The notes beneath the pieces are model-generated. The model worked only from the letters and a program-made list of their open reading frames with translations. It made no database searches and was not told where the DNA came from. The position numbers and the translations under genes were made by a program. Positions 24,001 through 39,000 of a DNA stretch of 64,000 bases are shown here, one piece after another. Position 1 is the first letter of the stretch. Each line of letters opens with the position of its first letter. The stretch is from Odontocerum albicorne (taxonomy: Eukaryota > Arthropoda > Insecta > Trichoptera > Odontoceridae): the NCBI GenBank assembly GCA_949825065.1, contig OX463842.1:4925723-4989722 (forward strand), in the 5' to 3' direction.

Positions 24001-27000
24001 TCGTCTGTTGCGTGCTTAACTGAACATTTTGCAGTTGCTGTTCGTTAGTCTGCTGTTTGAGCATTGGCTGGTGAATCTGTATGTGCTGTATCGCTCCGGC
24101 TTGCTGAGTTTGTTGCGTCTTAAGTGCCATGTTGGACTGATCTATTTGCGTCACAACTTGTACAGGACTGTTGGCTTGTTGGTTTGCTTGGAGTTGTTGG
24201 ACTGTCGTAGGACCCGCTTGGAGTTGAGCCTGCTATAATAAAGTTATATTAGTTCATCAATAGCAAAATAATTTATAATACATTTATATTTATAGATTAA
24301 TTTTTAACATGCTTAAAATAAATTCAAAGATTTCATTACTTTTATCATGGGATTCCAATTTTTATTTGTTAACAAATTAATAAAAAGGAAAATTTTATAC
24401 ACTTTGTTATCTTGGGAGGCAGTGCACCATACCTTACTGCACTTATAAAATTGTACTTTTAAAATAATCAAAACCCGTAAGTTTTTAATTTCTGAATAAT
24501 TGTAAATGACTCATTTGTTACAATTATTTTTTATATTTGAATAATTGCAAATAGCTTGTTTGGGACATGTATTTTTTATATTCTTAGTATTAAGACATTT
24601 TTTTCTATGAAAATTATATTGTATACATTTTATAGATTGTAAAATCGGGTACCAATCGGAATCATACTCGTAACCTTTGGATCAGAATACACGTATTTTA
24701 CCAATTAGACCATGGGTAATCAATAATCCAAGTCATAAAAATTGTTTAAGACAATTAAGTTATAAATAAAATAACATTTATTTCCTTAGTGGCGACTCCA
24801 TTAAGTGGCTGAAGTCACTACAAGGAAACTTCTACTATACTGTAATTTATTTTATCAAACACTGTTTATTCCACTTTTTGTAACGGTATAACCCTACCGG
24901 TTTCAAGGCTTTCACCTCATCTTCAGGGGAACACAAACGAAGCTTCTATTATTGTGTAACATCCAAAAATGTGAACTTAAGAAGGAATGAACTTAGGGAT
25001 TAATATTTTAGAAAACTGGTTAGTATAAGAATTTATGTTACGCAGTAATTTAATGGTTTCTAAACATATTATTTATTTATATTTGTTATTATTTAGGAAA
25101 CCTACCACATTGGACATCTATCACAATGCTAAAACCTGAATATGAATAAAAAAGATTGGTACATTTTTCTTTCATCATCAGGAATTGGATCTAACATCTC
25201 CGAGAAGAAATGAAGTCCTTACTTGGTCCACGCAGATTTCACCCTATATTAATAATACGGGCTGCCTGAGAGATGTCATATGGAGGAATAAAGATATGAG
25301 AATGGATAGCAAGGTACGCATTTATAAGACCTGTGTGCGACCTATCCTCACATATGGCATCGAAGCGAGGGCGGACACTGTCAGGACAAAAAGTATGCTA
25401 AGGACAACGGAAATGAGAATTTGCGTGATCGTGTAAGGAACACCACAATCCGAGAGGTCTGTGAGGTCCAAGATGTGGTCAGATGGGGACGACAGCGTCG
25501 ACGATACTGGTACCAACATGTACAGAGAATGAATTCCACAAGAATTCCATACATAGCTCTGCATGGGGTACCGAATGGACGGCGTCCGCCAGGGAGACCC
25601 CCGAAACGATGGAGAGATAGCTGGAGCTCAGTATCACAGGACAATCCTGCAGTAACAGACTCTTGAGAGTCTACAGAAAGTTTAAGAAGAAGAAGATTAA
25701 TAATACAAATAAAGAAGTCCCTCACCAAGAGTGGTAAATTGGCCGATATGGTCCGTCTCTGCTGGCCAGCTACAGGCGCCGTCAGCAGTAGAACCTCTGG
25801 GGTACCCTGGACAGCAGGGGTACCCGGTGGGGCGGCGGGGGCCGAGGGAGAAGCCGAGGGGGGCGCCGCCTTGCCCCCCCCGGCCCCCGCCATCTGTATG
25901 CTCTGCGGGGGGCCTGTCCCTACTGCAACTCCAACACTGAAAAACAATTTTATAAAAATCAATTTAGTGAACAAAATAAAAATAAAAAGAAGGGATATTG
26001 ATATAATAGTTAACTGGTTAAAATGGGATTTTGGTTTTCAAGAGGTAGAATCTCATCTTGTCAGGCATCAAGACAGGCTCCTAATAAGATAAGGTTTGAT
26101 CAGAAGCATTCCAGATGTTTTTAATTTATATTGAGGTAGAATAATTATATAATTATAATTTATATTGAGGTAGAATCTCATCTTGTCTGACTCTCCTGGT
26201 CAAGACAGGCTCCTAATAAGATAAGGTTTGATCAGAAGCATTCCAGATGTTTTTAATTTATATTGAGGTAGAATAATTATAATTTATATTGCGGTAGAAT
26301 CTCATCTTGTCTGACTCTCCTGGTCAAGACAGGCTCCTAATAAGATAAGGTCTGATCAGAAGCATTCCAGATGTTTTTCAACCTAGACATTAATTAGCAC
26401 AATCAATCATAAACAAACCCAGATAATCGATTTCTTGAATCTTCGAAAAAACCATAGTTTCACTTTGTGTTGCCATGTTTTATGTAAAAGGAAAATTAAG
26501 TAAATAAATAAAAAACTTACTTTATATTTTTGTGTTCACAACAGGTTTATTTTAGGTTTACAACCGGTTTCGAAGACCACCGTCTTCATCGTCAGGTGAA
26601 GATAAACTAAATTGCTAAAAAAATATATTTCCTGTACAAGTATAAATAATATAATATAAGAGAAATGAGGTAGGGGAAGAGAAGTGGAGAGAGATGTGAT
26701 ACAATGGTAATGGGGCGGGGAAAAAATGAAAGTGAATGTGAATCTTTAAGGCAGGGGGGGATTTTAAATAGGAAACATATTAAGCAGAGGGCTATTATGA
26801 AAATTGGTTTGGTTGTTGATGATATTTAAACCTGATTTTATACATTTTTTAAACTCAAGGTTCGAAACCGGTTGTAAACCTAAAATAAACCTGTGGTGAA
26901 CACAAAAATATAAAATAAGTTTTTTATTTATTTACTTATTTTTCCTTTTACATAAAGGTTTATAAACGTCAATAAAACAAAAAATAGCATCATCATCATC

Positions 27001-30000
27001 CTATACATTGCGTCAGAAACACAAATGTAAAGTACCTTGTAATTGAAGAAGCAGGGGTCCCCGCTGCAGCAATTCCTTGTGCCCTGGCTTGCATTGCCAA
27101 TTGTTGGTGACCCTAAAATATAAATAAAAAACATAAAAAAGGATTCCATTATAAATTACATAATAGGAAATTGTCATGATCGAGTATGATTGTCAGACAT
27201 TCTATGGATACATGTATTGGTTTATTGTGTCCAAGCTGTTGCACTCCAACAAGCACACAGACTTGGCAGATTAAATCCAAAGTTCCAAGACGATCACCAG
27301 TTTTAATCTACAGCACCTATCAGGTCTGTAAATATGAAATAGGATTTTTTTTATAGAAAATACACATTTATTGTATGAAAATGGTAAAAAATATTTTATT
27401 TAAAGTATTGCCCATCGTTAGCTACACATTTTTCCCATCTCTCTGGCAATTTATGGATGCCACACCAAAAAAACTATTGCTCTTTTGAGGCAAACCAATC
27501 ATCGAGCCATTTTCGTAAGAAGTGAAGCGCTGTTCAGCAAGTGCGTGTCCCATAGATGCAAATATGTAGTGATCGGATGGAGCCAAGTCTGGTGAGTAAG
27601 CCGCATGCAAAAGCCAACTAAACGCCTCAATCGTTTCCTTGACCGGTTTTGCTGTGTGCGATAGTGCATTACCATGAAACAAAATCACTTTGTGTTGCCT
27701 CTTTTGATATTCTTTTTTTCACGCAATGCTTGGTTCAAATCCATCATTTTTTGTCGGTAGCGTTCAGTATTAACGGTTTCGCCAGGTTTTAGCAGCTCAT
27801 AATAGATAACACTCTTCTGATCCCACCAAACACAGAGCATTGTCTTCATAGCGATTTGGCCTTGCAGTCGATGTCGCTGGTTTGCTTGGAGTTACCCATG
27901 ATATTTTACGTTTAGGATTCTTGAAATATATCCATTTTTCATCGCCAGTCACAATTCGATGGATAAATGATTTTCTTTTGTACCTGGTGAGCAGCATTTC
28001 GCAAGTGGTTTTTCGGTTTTCCTGCTGTCTTTCATTCAGTTCATGTGGAACCCATTTTCCCATCTTCTGGATTTACCATGGCTTTCAAACGTATGGAGAC
28101 ACCTTCTCGTGTCACATTTAATTGATCCGCCTGTTGTTAGGTTTGAGCATCACCCTCATCCGATAATGCTTGCAATTCGGCGTCTTCAAACTTTCTCGGT
28201 GGTCTTCCACGTTCTTCGTTTCTCACGTCAAAATCGCCAATTTTGATTTTTTTAAACCACTCAAAGCACTGTGAACATGATCACCATAAGCTTCGACGAG
28301 CATTCGATGCGATTCTGTAGCAGTTTTCTCCAAATGGTAACAGAAAATCAATGCTGTCCGCGAATCGCAGTTTTCAGGCACAAAAACAGACATGTTCAAC
28401 GCTATGAAAACATATGTAGTTGTATTCAACTTGTATTATTGTGAGTTAAAAGTCTTTGACAAAAATAAAAACTAGAAAAAGGCACCAATGACGCGGCTTG
28501 ACTGTCACTACATTGACAACTAGAGCCATCTATGAACAAATTCCGGTTTCATATTTACAGACCTGATATATTCCATTACTCAATAATGCTATATGAAATT
28601 ATGATAAAGTGGGTTATGAGTTATGCAAAAATATACATTTAGATACAATATGGTCTAAGAGTAAAGGCCTTTAGCCACTTTATAAGTATACAGTAAAAGT
28701 CCATTAATTAGAGCAACAATAATTTGTAATTCATATTTTTCACCAAAAATGCATTATAAAAATTTGTTTTGCCATTAAATATGTTAGTATGTCACAATAT
28801 TATGGAAATATGTCAATAAAACATAACTTGACAAATATTATTTTTATAGTACGAAAAGATAGCCTCCATGTTTCCAACCATCGGGAAATGCTGCACCATT
28901 CAATTGTTTCTTTAGTGATTGTGTAATTTATAATTGAATTTTTTCGTGAAATTTGGTCCCCTGAATTTCAAATTAAGGGGGTATTCTAGTGTAGAGACAT
29001 GAATTTCGCCCGGTTTTTGAAGCGCTGTAAAAAGGAAACAAAAAATATTTTTACAATCAATTTTTTTATCATTTGTTTATTGATTTGTTGTTCATACATA
29101 AAAAAATTAATAAAAAAAAAAAATTTAAATTAACAAAGTTACAAGCAGTCAAAGTGGAGGGTCTAAATAAAAGAGGGTGTCCTGGCGTGCATCCTACCAA
29201 CCCTCCTGGTGATCTGAAAAACAAAAACCAGACGGATTCTTAATTATTATAGATGTCGCTATCGTTTCACCCTTGGATAAGTTAAAAAAAAACTTTTTTA
29301 CAAAATGGCGGCAGTTTGAAAAAAAAAATTTTCTTGTTGTATATTTTTTAACAATTCCGAATTTTTTAAAAATACTAAATGAAAAGTTATATTTTTGGGC
29401 AAGGACCACACGATGAAGAGATGTATAAAGAACATCCTCTCCAAATTTGAAGTAAATCGGTTTATTAGAACTCGATATGTCCTTACCGCCAGCTCGAAAA
29501 AAGAAGTTTCGAGAAAAACGCGTTCAAAGTTTTAAGACAAGTTTTCGACAATTTTACTTATAGAATGATACAGAATACTTACATATTTTTAATCAGCGAT
29601 TCCTGCTCCATATAAAAATCCTTCCTCTACTTCAAAATACTCATTCTCCGATGTTCTCTGATGAAGACGAGCAGTTCTACCCTTCGTCCCGTCTCGCTGC
29701 AAAAGCATTAGCTTCTGGGCCAATCGTGATTCCCATCACAGCTAAGATTTTTAATATGGGTATATAACCTTCATTAAAAATACTAACTGCGAAGAAAGTG
29801 GCAATTTCAATCGTCTTCAGTCCAGCGTGAATGTGCTTCGGAGCAAAAGTCCAAATCAATGAATTCAACGATTCGTTATTATTTTGGGTTTCAGAACCCA
29901 AACATCGTTCCAATAAAGAATCAGCTGATAAACTTTGATAAATTGGTTTTATTACTTGTATAACGTTATCATTTAGAGGAGGATTTTTGTGGTCAAATTC

Positions 30001-33000
30001 GTCAATAGTGCCGTGCCGTCTTCTACTGCTTTCTGATACTTGCACCGACTAGGTGAACAATTCATGTGTTGAGGATTTTCGTTAGTTGAAATTTTATGAA
30101 AGTAGGTTGCCCACACATCTCTCTTCATGTCTTCAACAGAATTTGGATTTCGACGAATCGCCAAACCATAATATAAAGATAATTCATTGATTAGCTTATC
30201 AGTGAGTTTACCAGCGCCTTTGCCACCAATACCGTTATTATCTTTTTTGGCTTTACGTAACCGTGAACCCACGCGTTTCTGAACGTGTCCAACACACTCC
30301 TTTTTTTCTACCACCGGATTATCATTGTAGGGGTTAATATCAAGAATGCCTTTGAAAGTTTTTGAGTCACCATCTCCGATATATCGGATATATTTGGCAT
30401 TATGCTTGGTTTCCGATCTCCCAAACATTTCAACAATCGCATCAACTTCCATTTTTCCAGCGCTTCCTTTATGATTTATGGTACATACTTCTTCATGCTC
30501 TTCATACCAATCTCGATAAGCTTCGATGTCATCATTTTTTTTGTGTTTCCATAGATTACACCCTTGACAAAAACTTGATTTTACTATCGTATCAACAACT
30601 TTTTTACTGTACTTGCCTATGAGCGTAGTAACACCAAAGAGAGAATTGAAGCCTCGTTTTTTCCACGTGCCATCGCCAGAAACAGTCAAATGATTAGGAT
30701 TAGCGTGAGGATCAGACTCTAATATTAATTCCTTTTCTTCTCTTACGGCTTTTGAGATAATTTGATCGTAAACTGCTGAAGCGGCCGTGTATAAATTGTC
30801 AAGACAACTGTAGTATGTACCAATAGTCAAGCCTTGACAAATGTCCATCATACTACAAAATATGTTTATACCTTCCTTTCCAACTCCTAGCAATCTCATA
30901 GCTGCCACAATTCTTCGATTTACTTCGAATGCTTTATTTATAAAGGGCGATGATTGAATATATCGTACTTGCTCACACTCACATTGTAAAGCAATTTTAA
31001 ACCCTAACCCACGAGCAGCTGCACCACTAAATTTTATCTCTTTTTTACATGTAGAGCACAGGATCAATGTTGAAAGCGTGGTAAAAACAGAAAAAAATTC
31101 TAAAATACAATAACCGTAATTGTTATTAATTATAGCTTCCTCATCTTGCGAATTTTTTAATTTTGCTGCAGATGCACTAGTGAAACTAATTTCTTCTTCT
31201 ACAGTAAATTGATTACCTGAAAATCTCCTTTTTTTGATCTGCATGGCCGTGCAGAACTGAATTTCGAAGATTTTCTATCCATTTTACAAAATTTACAAAA
31301 TAATTATTACTTAAAAAATAAACACGTTGTCAGAGCTAGCACAGCACTTCCACTCAGTATAAAAGTTGCCACAAAAGTAACTCAAAATGAAACTAAAAGA
31401 ACAATATTCAAACAAGACCAGTTTCTATGACCTTCAATGAAATATAGATAAGGAATACAATAGATAAGGAATATAGAGAAGGAATACAATACAATAGAAA
31501 AGGACACTCATAAGTAAGGGGCTCGGGAACGCCCAGCGTCTTTTGTCAACTTGTAGCAATCGGACCGGACCGGAGCCGATGCCACGTCACTAAAACGGCT
31601 ATAACTTGTGAAATAATAGGAATATTGAAAAATCCTTGTAAACGCATATTCTTGAATGTCTAAACTTTGGAAATATGAAAAAAAAAATTTTTTGATTTTT
31701 TCAAAATTCTACACTAGAATACCCCCTTAACAGACTTTTACTGTATATTCTACACTGCAAGTCATTTTTATTCTTGTGTGACGTTTTACCTTAAGTCCGG
31801 TGTTGCTACTCTTGTTTTCACACTCAGGTATGTTACCACTGGAGGAGTCCCTTTGGGCAGTTCTTTCTTCGTAACTATGTGACTAAAGCTCATGAAAACT
31901 AAAGATTATTTCAATCTTCTAATGTAGATCACACTGGATGAGGACTTATTTTGACCCCCATAACAGCGTAGGTGGTGGTGAGATGAACTGAACTGATCTA
32001 AGAGTAAAAACCAGACTGGAAGCGAATCTGGAAGAAATCAAACCTGGGTGCTTGCTTGTTTAGTGTTAAGGCTAAGGATAGATCACAGTCACCAACAATG
32101 ATTGACTATTAAAATGAATAATCATATGTTGTTTGCATTTCTTATTATTTACACAATGATTTCTTACCATTTCTCTCATGCCAGCAGTGAAGGAGACTCG
32201 AGGAACTTGTCCAGGAACAAGGTGTTTTATCCTTACAGACTTCCTCCCTTCTTCTGTGAAGATCTCCGTGAATTGCTGGATGTACCTATTGGCGTGTGTG
32301 CGGGTTCCTGGAATTAAATATTAAAAAAAACAAGATAATATTTAATAAAACAGAGATGCTTTGACATTAAGGCCGAGGCTACACCGAAATGCTTCGTTAG
32401 GTGCTAAGCTAGATTTTACGTGACTCATATACTAGGTGACTTCATGCCTGGCCACATCAAAGTGCTACGCACAAATTCATTTGACAGTTGAGAGCGGTTG
32501 AGTCAACACACGATGTCACTCTAAAAACTTACCAATTTCATTATAACTTACCATCTTTATTCTGTGCAACTTCATTCCAAAGTGATTTTATTGCAGGTAC
32601 ATTTTTCTATAATTTACTCGATGGGTTCCACAAACGCTCCCTTTTATACACAGCTGTCATTAAAACTTCCACTATCTTGTAAATTAACCAACATGTCTGT
32701 TCGCTAAGAGATTCACTCGATGACTAATTGTCATGCAACGTGGCGCGAAGTGTGCAGTGTGGCCACTGCGATAGTATGCGGTACGTTGGTTCGCTAGGAT
32801 ATGTCGCCTAACTCGCAACATAGCTCTAAGCATCAAGCGAGGCTCCTTCCTGTGTGGCCGAGGCCTAAGTAAATGCAGGCTTTTGTACAGAAGTTAAATA
32901 TGTAGTTGGGAAACTTCACTGATTTCTCTTCAATAACGAGTATTTTTCTACTTAATTTTATGACTATTAAAATATCGATAACTTTTGTCATGTTTATTAT

Positions 33001-36000
33001 TATCATCATCATTATGGATAAGCAGCATGCATACTGTTAATATTTATACCATGTACCGGACATATGCGTTACAGAAGTTAGTAAATTTATTTTATAAAAT
33101 TGTTTGTGAAACTATTATTGCATATTGTTCTATTGCAATATATCATCTGTGTTTTATCATTGCTTGTGACTATATACTTATATATTGGGTTGATGCAAAA
33201 GTTATGACCGTTTTTTATGATCCCAGGTAAAAAAATTCCCAGGTAAGAAATGAATAGTATCTTCTTTTAAATGATTCCATTGTATAAAGGATGCTTTTCC
33301 GCTACTTTCTATTCAGTTTTGGCCTGGCCAGAGTACAGTGAAGAGCCCTTGTATTTTTTCAAAATGTCGGTCGATAAAGTGCATTTACGTCATTGTTTAC
33401 TTTATGAATTCCGTAAAGACAATACCGCGAGTGTGGCAACCAAAAACATTTGCGAAGTGTATGGAGCAGATGTCATCAAAGTTCGACAGGTACGAAGATG
33501 GTTTACAAAATTCCGATCTGGGGATTTTTCACTAATTGATAAACCACGTACCGGGCGGCCATTGAAGTCTGATGACGACAAGTTAAAAGTCATAATTGAC
33601 ACCAATCTACGTCTAACTACCAGGGAGATCGGGTCGATGATGGGAGTCAACCAAACAACCGTATTAAGACATTTGAAGCGTATGCGGATGGTTTCGCGGT
33701 ACGACGTTTGGATACCTCATCAATTGTCGGCTGCCAATTTATTGGATCGTGTTTCAGCGTGCGTTGCTTTGAGTGCGAGACAAAAACATGAACCTTTTTT
33801 GCATCGTTTGGTAACGGGAGATGAGAAATGGGTCGTGTACAACAACGTGACAAGAAAAAGACATTGGGCTATACCTGGACAAGCCCCATTAACAACTTCG
33901 AAGGCCGAAATCCATCAAAAAAAAGTTATGCTTTGTCTTTGGTGGGATTGTAAGGGTATTGTGTATTTTGAACTCTTGGAACGCAATCAGACAATTACAG
34001 CAGAACGATATTGTCAGCAATTATCCAAATTGAACATCGCCCTTCAAAAGGATAGACCAGAATTGGTAAACAGAAAAGGGGTAGTATTTCATCACGACAA
34101 CGCGCGACCACATGTGGCTATGATGACTATCAAGCATCCACCGTATTCTGTTATCAAGCATCAACCGTATTCTCCAGATCTTGCTCCTTCCGATTTTCAT
34201 TTATTCCGATCACTGCAAAATTTTTTAAATGATAAAAAATTTGATACAATAGAGCAGGTAAAAACATCCCTTACTACATTTTTCGCATCAAAATCCACGG
34301 AATTTTACACTAATGGTATTAATAAGTTGATAGAAAGATGGGAGAAGGTTATAAAAACTGATGGAAATTATATAATTGATTAAATAAATATTAGAAATCT
34401 AAAAAAAAATGTTTAATTGTATATGTAAAAAACGGTCATAACTTTTGCATCAACCCAATATATTGTAATAAAATGTTCCTTATGCGTGGCCTTTGCAAAT
34501 AATCATTAAATATGATCAGACCCCCCCTATGTGTGGAAAGTGCGTGATATGCGTGGCGCTTGCAAGCCGTGACGGCATGCACGGTCGAATCAAGGGGCTT
34601 ACGATAAACGATGGGCTGAACATAAGGAACAAAAAAGAAAAAAAATATTCTCATTCACTGAAAAGTCTTCTGTGTTTTTATTTCGACAAGCTTTTACCTG
34701 CCAAAGACGAATCTATGAACAACAATCTATAAACAACAACCCTGCTCTTCACCGAAAATGCAAGAGGCAAACCGGAATCTCCGAGGATTGAGTGGCAGCC
34801 GTCCACCTATTTTACAGTCTTTGTACCGGTGCTGTACATACCAAGTGTCATACATTCATGAATAAAAAAACAAAGAAAAATAACTAAAAGAATAAGTAAA
34901 CTACATGAATGCACCGGTATACAATCAAACACAGATAATACATTACAATATGATAATATACAATAATAAATAAATCAAACATACAATAATAAATAAATAA
35001 TAATAAATCAAACACAGATAATACATTACAATATGATAATATACAATAAATATACAATAATAAATAAATAATAATAAATCAAACACAGATAAAACATTAA
35101 AATATAATATACAATAATAATTTCTTAACAATTTCAAAGGTAATATAAAATCAAATTCCCTCATCTATGTGACGCATACGTCCGATACAGGTTACATTCA
35201 TCCCTAATCACTTAATTCTGTATTCTATCATACATTATCACCCAACATATTCCTCTCAATGCATGCATTTCAACAGCATTTATTCGACTCAAATCTAGAA
35301 TTGGTAAAATAGCCAATTTAAACCATGAAACACAATTTTTCAACTGATAAGATTAATAAGCGAAAAACCTTTAAGTCCATTTTTAACCTTTCCTTCCCGG
35401 TGTTGGGTATCTTCTACACGTTGCTTCAAATACCCATCAATATCTCTATAAATATAATAAATACAAGGTTAAGATTTTAGGTATTCCTCCATAATATATT
35501 TACGCATTGATTTAAAAAATAATATTAATAATAATCAGAATTTATCGACTACATCGTAAGTATTTTCTGAATATCGGAAACAAATTCGCATTTAAACGCT
35601 GTGAGTGCCTCGATCTTGGGTCTTGACGATAGGTGAAAAGTATGCGGGAAGCGCGACACTATATTCGCATCTCACTTTTGCATACGTCACTGAATAGCGA
35701 GGAGCGCAATTGTCTCAACCTCGCAAGTGTAAGCCACGCCCGAGTTAGCCACCAACCCTGCCGCGCTGCAGTAGCTGTTGAGCTGGCAACGAGGCTAGAC
35801 CTACGCCCGTTCCGTGAGCGGTGCCAGATGGTTTTTTAATGTTTTCAGAAAATAAATCTCAATTATTATAATTTTTAACTTCAATTATAATTAATTAAGG
35901 GGATTATCTATGAATGTTCTTATTTTTCCGATTTAAAATCGCAAATTTTTTATCGCGTACTCACTACCCAACACCGGAACAGGCGTTTCATTTTTATCAC

Positions 36001-39000
36001 CGTAAGGGAAGGATTAACAAAAAACCTTTTTTTAAGGTTATTTTTGTATATAACATACAATTTCAGCCCTAGCATACCAGTTCATACTACTTTATCATAC
36101 CAAACAAGACAGATAAGTAATATAAGTGCTTGTTCCTCCACAATTATTATATGAAATCATACCTAACAAAAATCTACAGGCAGAGCCGTTTCTTTCTCCT
36201 TCCACGTGGTCTCGATCCACGTAAAGTTCTCCGAGGTATTCTTGATTGGCTGGCCTCTGCAATACCGATAGCCTGACGTGGAAGAGTCCGCTGCCTGTGG
36301 TGGTATTGTTGGCCCCAGACCTCTCGGCTTCTAGCACGTACTCCTCCAGGAGTTGGGGAGCGCAGTCTGCAGTGGGGCGAGGGCGCTCGTAAGCTCGAGC
36401 CAGACGGGTTACCGTGGCAGGGGCGTCTGGCGGGGCTACTAGCACGGGGCTCTCGGCGCGGGGGCACAGAATCGGCCGAATCACCTTCAAATTTTAAATA
36501 AATTATCAACACAGTAAAAATGGATCCTATAAAAAACTAACCAATAATGTTAATAAACTTTTCTCACTTTCTTCCTATTTTATCTCTGTCCACAAGATTC
36601 AATATTAACTAAATAAGGGAAAAAAAGTTACATTTCTCCTATTTTCTGTGCAGTCTTAAATAATTTTGAATGTATGGATTATTTGAATTTATTAGTAAAC
36701 TATTTTCTAAAAAAGATACAACTGATGGTTTTAAAATGTAACATTTTAAATGAACTGAAGGAATTTTATGTATGGTAGTTTGAGATTAAAGTGTATGTGT
36801 AAGAAGGTGAACACGGAGTGTGAATGTTTCAGCTGAGTGTTTCGGTATTTAGGATGAATATATGAAATTTGTAATTAACGCTTATCATGGCATTGTAACA
36901 CAGGTGTTACACTAATTTAATGATTTAAAATAAAAATCCAGAAACTGTAACGTAATTTCAAATATGGCAACACATTCAAAAACTATAAATGCACTATTGT
37001 GTGCAGTGGTATCATCTGGTGATAAATATTGACAACACTACAAGCTTTCAAACGACATCGGGTCAACATGTCTGGACAGTGTGGGTGCGTTTTGAAAATA
37101 GGAATAAAGAATCTAAATATCTTATTAATCACTACATGTAGAGAAAAATTATTCAAACCATTTTATTTGTTGACAATTCAGCTATGTAAAGGTTATTCTT
37201 TGTTTTAGATTAAAGAATCATTTTATAGTCTTTTTTGTGTTTTATAAAAATTGATATTTTGGCAATATAATGTGGGTGTTACATATAAAAAAAAAACTAT
37301 ATGGAAAAGTTGTGATTTTTTTGTTTTCCTCAATTTTCCTTCATAACTTAACAAGGAATCACCAAAGAAAAACGTTAATATTTGGATGAATTGAACTTTG
37401 CCAAGATAAGGGTTAAGGAATAAGACCACTTCGTCACAGACTTTGCCTAGTGAAGTGGTTCTCTTAATCCAAAAATGGAGGAATTTTAACATTATTATAA
37501 ACTTGCACTCTACGTTGATCTTTTTGATCATGCTATGGAAGTGACAAGATCTCCGATGCATAAGTTAACACAATTTGCATTTAGGCTGACAATCATTTCG
37601 GAATAGTTCTACTAGAAAGTGAATTCTCGAGTTACCTCAGAAGGTTTCTTGGGATACTTGAAGGATGGACGGGGAGGGTTGGTGGCGTGGCGTGCTGACC
37701 CTGTAGCAGCCGCGGCACGTACCCTCTGCTTGGTGATGGTGTCCAACAGTCCCAGCCCTCGTTGCACTGTCAACTGGTCCAATCTGCGCTTGCGATTCAC
37801 AGCCACCTGAAACAAAATTCTCGTTAATGCTGTTCACACTAAATGGAAACTCGATTTTTATCAATTTCATCGCTCCTTTCAAATCTTGAATCGTTTTTCT
37901 CAATCATTGCAAAGACACGCTTTCAAGAAATATAAAAATAACGTTCATTTTACATAGTCCTGTCATAAATTTTTTGTCAGTACTTTCATGTCTTACACAA
38001 TTTACCCACAAAACCAATTCTAGGAACCGCAATCCCCTGTACCGTTAGCCTGGCATATACCTGAGTAAATTAGGGTCAGTTTACAATCAATCGTCAACTT
38101 GTTAAGATGCAGTGGGATAATTATGAAAACTGTGTTGCAATTATTACCTTACACAAAGTTGGCAGAAGTGCAAGTGTAATTTTCAATATTTTTTAAACCA
38201 TTGGGTATTAGGAAGAAACCCCATAAAAAAGCAGAAAATTATGTCTAGGGAGGTTTGAATATCCACCAGATCTATGTCAAACTTGTAAAAATCATATCTA
38301 GGGATGAGAGCCTATTGTAGAAGCACTGGTCACCTATTAACTACCACTTTCAAGAACATTTAGCATCAATGATCAAAAGAGTTTGTACAGTGACATGGCA
38401 ACACTGGATACAAAAAAATACTCTTTTCAGATGAAAAAAATATCACTGTAGAGGAATTCTACAATAAACAAAATAATAGGGTTTACACAAGAAACTCCGG
38501 GGAAGCTCATGAGGTAGTCGGAAAAGTCCATAGAGGTCATTATCCAGTATCAGTAATAGGCACTTCAAAACTACATTTTTGGGAACAAAGTTTTAAAGCT
38601 TCGGCCAAAGTTTACCAAGAGACAGTTCTGAAAGCTATTGTGAAACCTCTGAACACAATTTTATTCAATAGAAGTCACTGGATGTTCCAACAAGACACCG
38701 CACTGGCCCACAAAGTGAAAATAACACAGCAATGGTTAGAAAACAATATTACGGCTGGCTTTTTAGTGACTTATGTACGCTTTTTAATGACAAAATTATT
38801 GGTCTTGCATACCCAAAACCAAAAAGATATGCAATCATGATGCAGTTATGTTGATGAGTAAGGAACGAAATAATATTGTTTTCAAGCATGTTAATCAAGC
38901 CTTAAGGTTTAGAACCACTAGAGTAGGCACTTCACTTGGAATTTATGGTGATTGTCCACAATAATACAACATTCGGAGAGGTAACAATAATCCTTTTTTT

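Larger units (their letters stand above)
28691..31743. mobile_element. pogo/Tigger-like MITE split by a Kolobok-like insertion
   Basis: CAGTAAAAGTCC left end at 28691 and GACTTTTACTG right end at 31733-31743 flanked by TA. Removing 2754 bp of insert plus one TTAA leaves a 299-bp MITE matching the ends of 2425-3263. This shows the order of the two insertions. Confidence 0.8.
33118..34840 (+). repeat. Unclassified repeat U, copy 2 (split by a mariner)
   Basis: 33118-33183 plus 34459-34840 match the reverse complement of 53230-53640 (for example TGTGACTATATAC, TTCCTTATGCGTGGCC, CGTGGCGCTTGCAAGCCGTG). The mariner at 33185 interrupts it at a TA. Part of it is open and shares LLCFYFDKLLP with the other copy. 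Confidence 0.65.

Noticed and set aside
25381..25974. 197-codon minus-strand frame
   Set aside because: An accidental fusion of Spt20 exon 10 with the antisense of the RTE LINE; the splice donor at 25725 separates them.
29677..31282. Domesticated host gene from the Kolobok-like transposase
   Set aside because: Intact TIRs, TTAA duplications and frameshifts show a dead transposon rather than a host gene.
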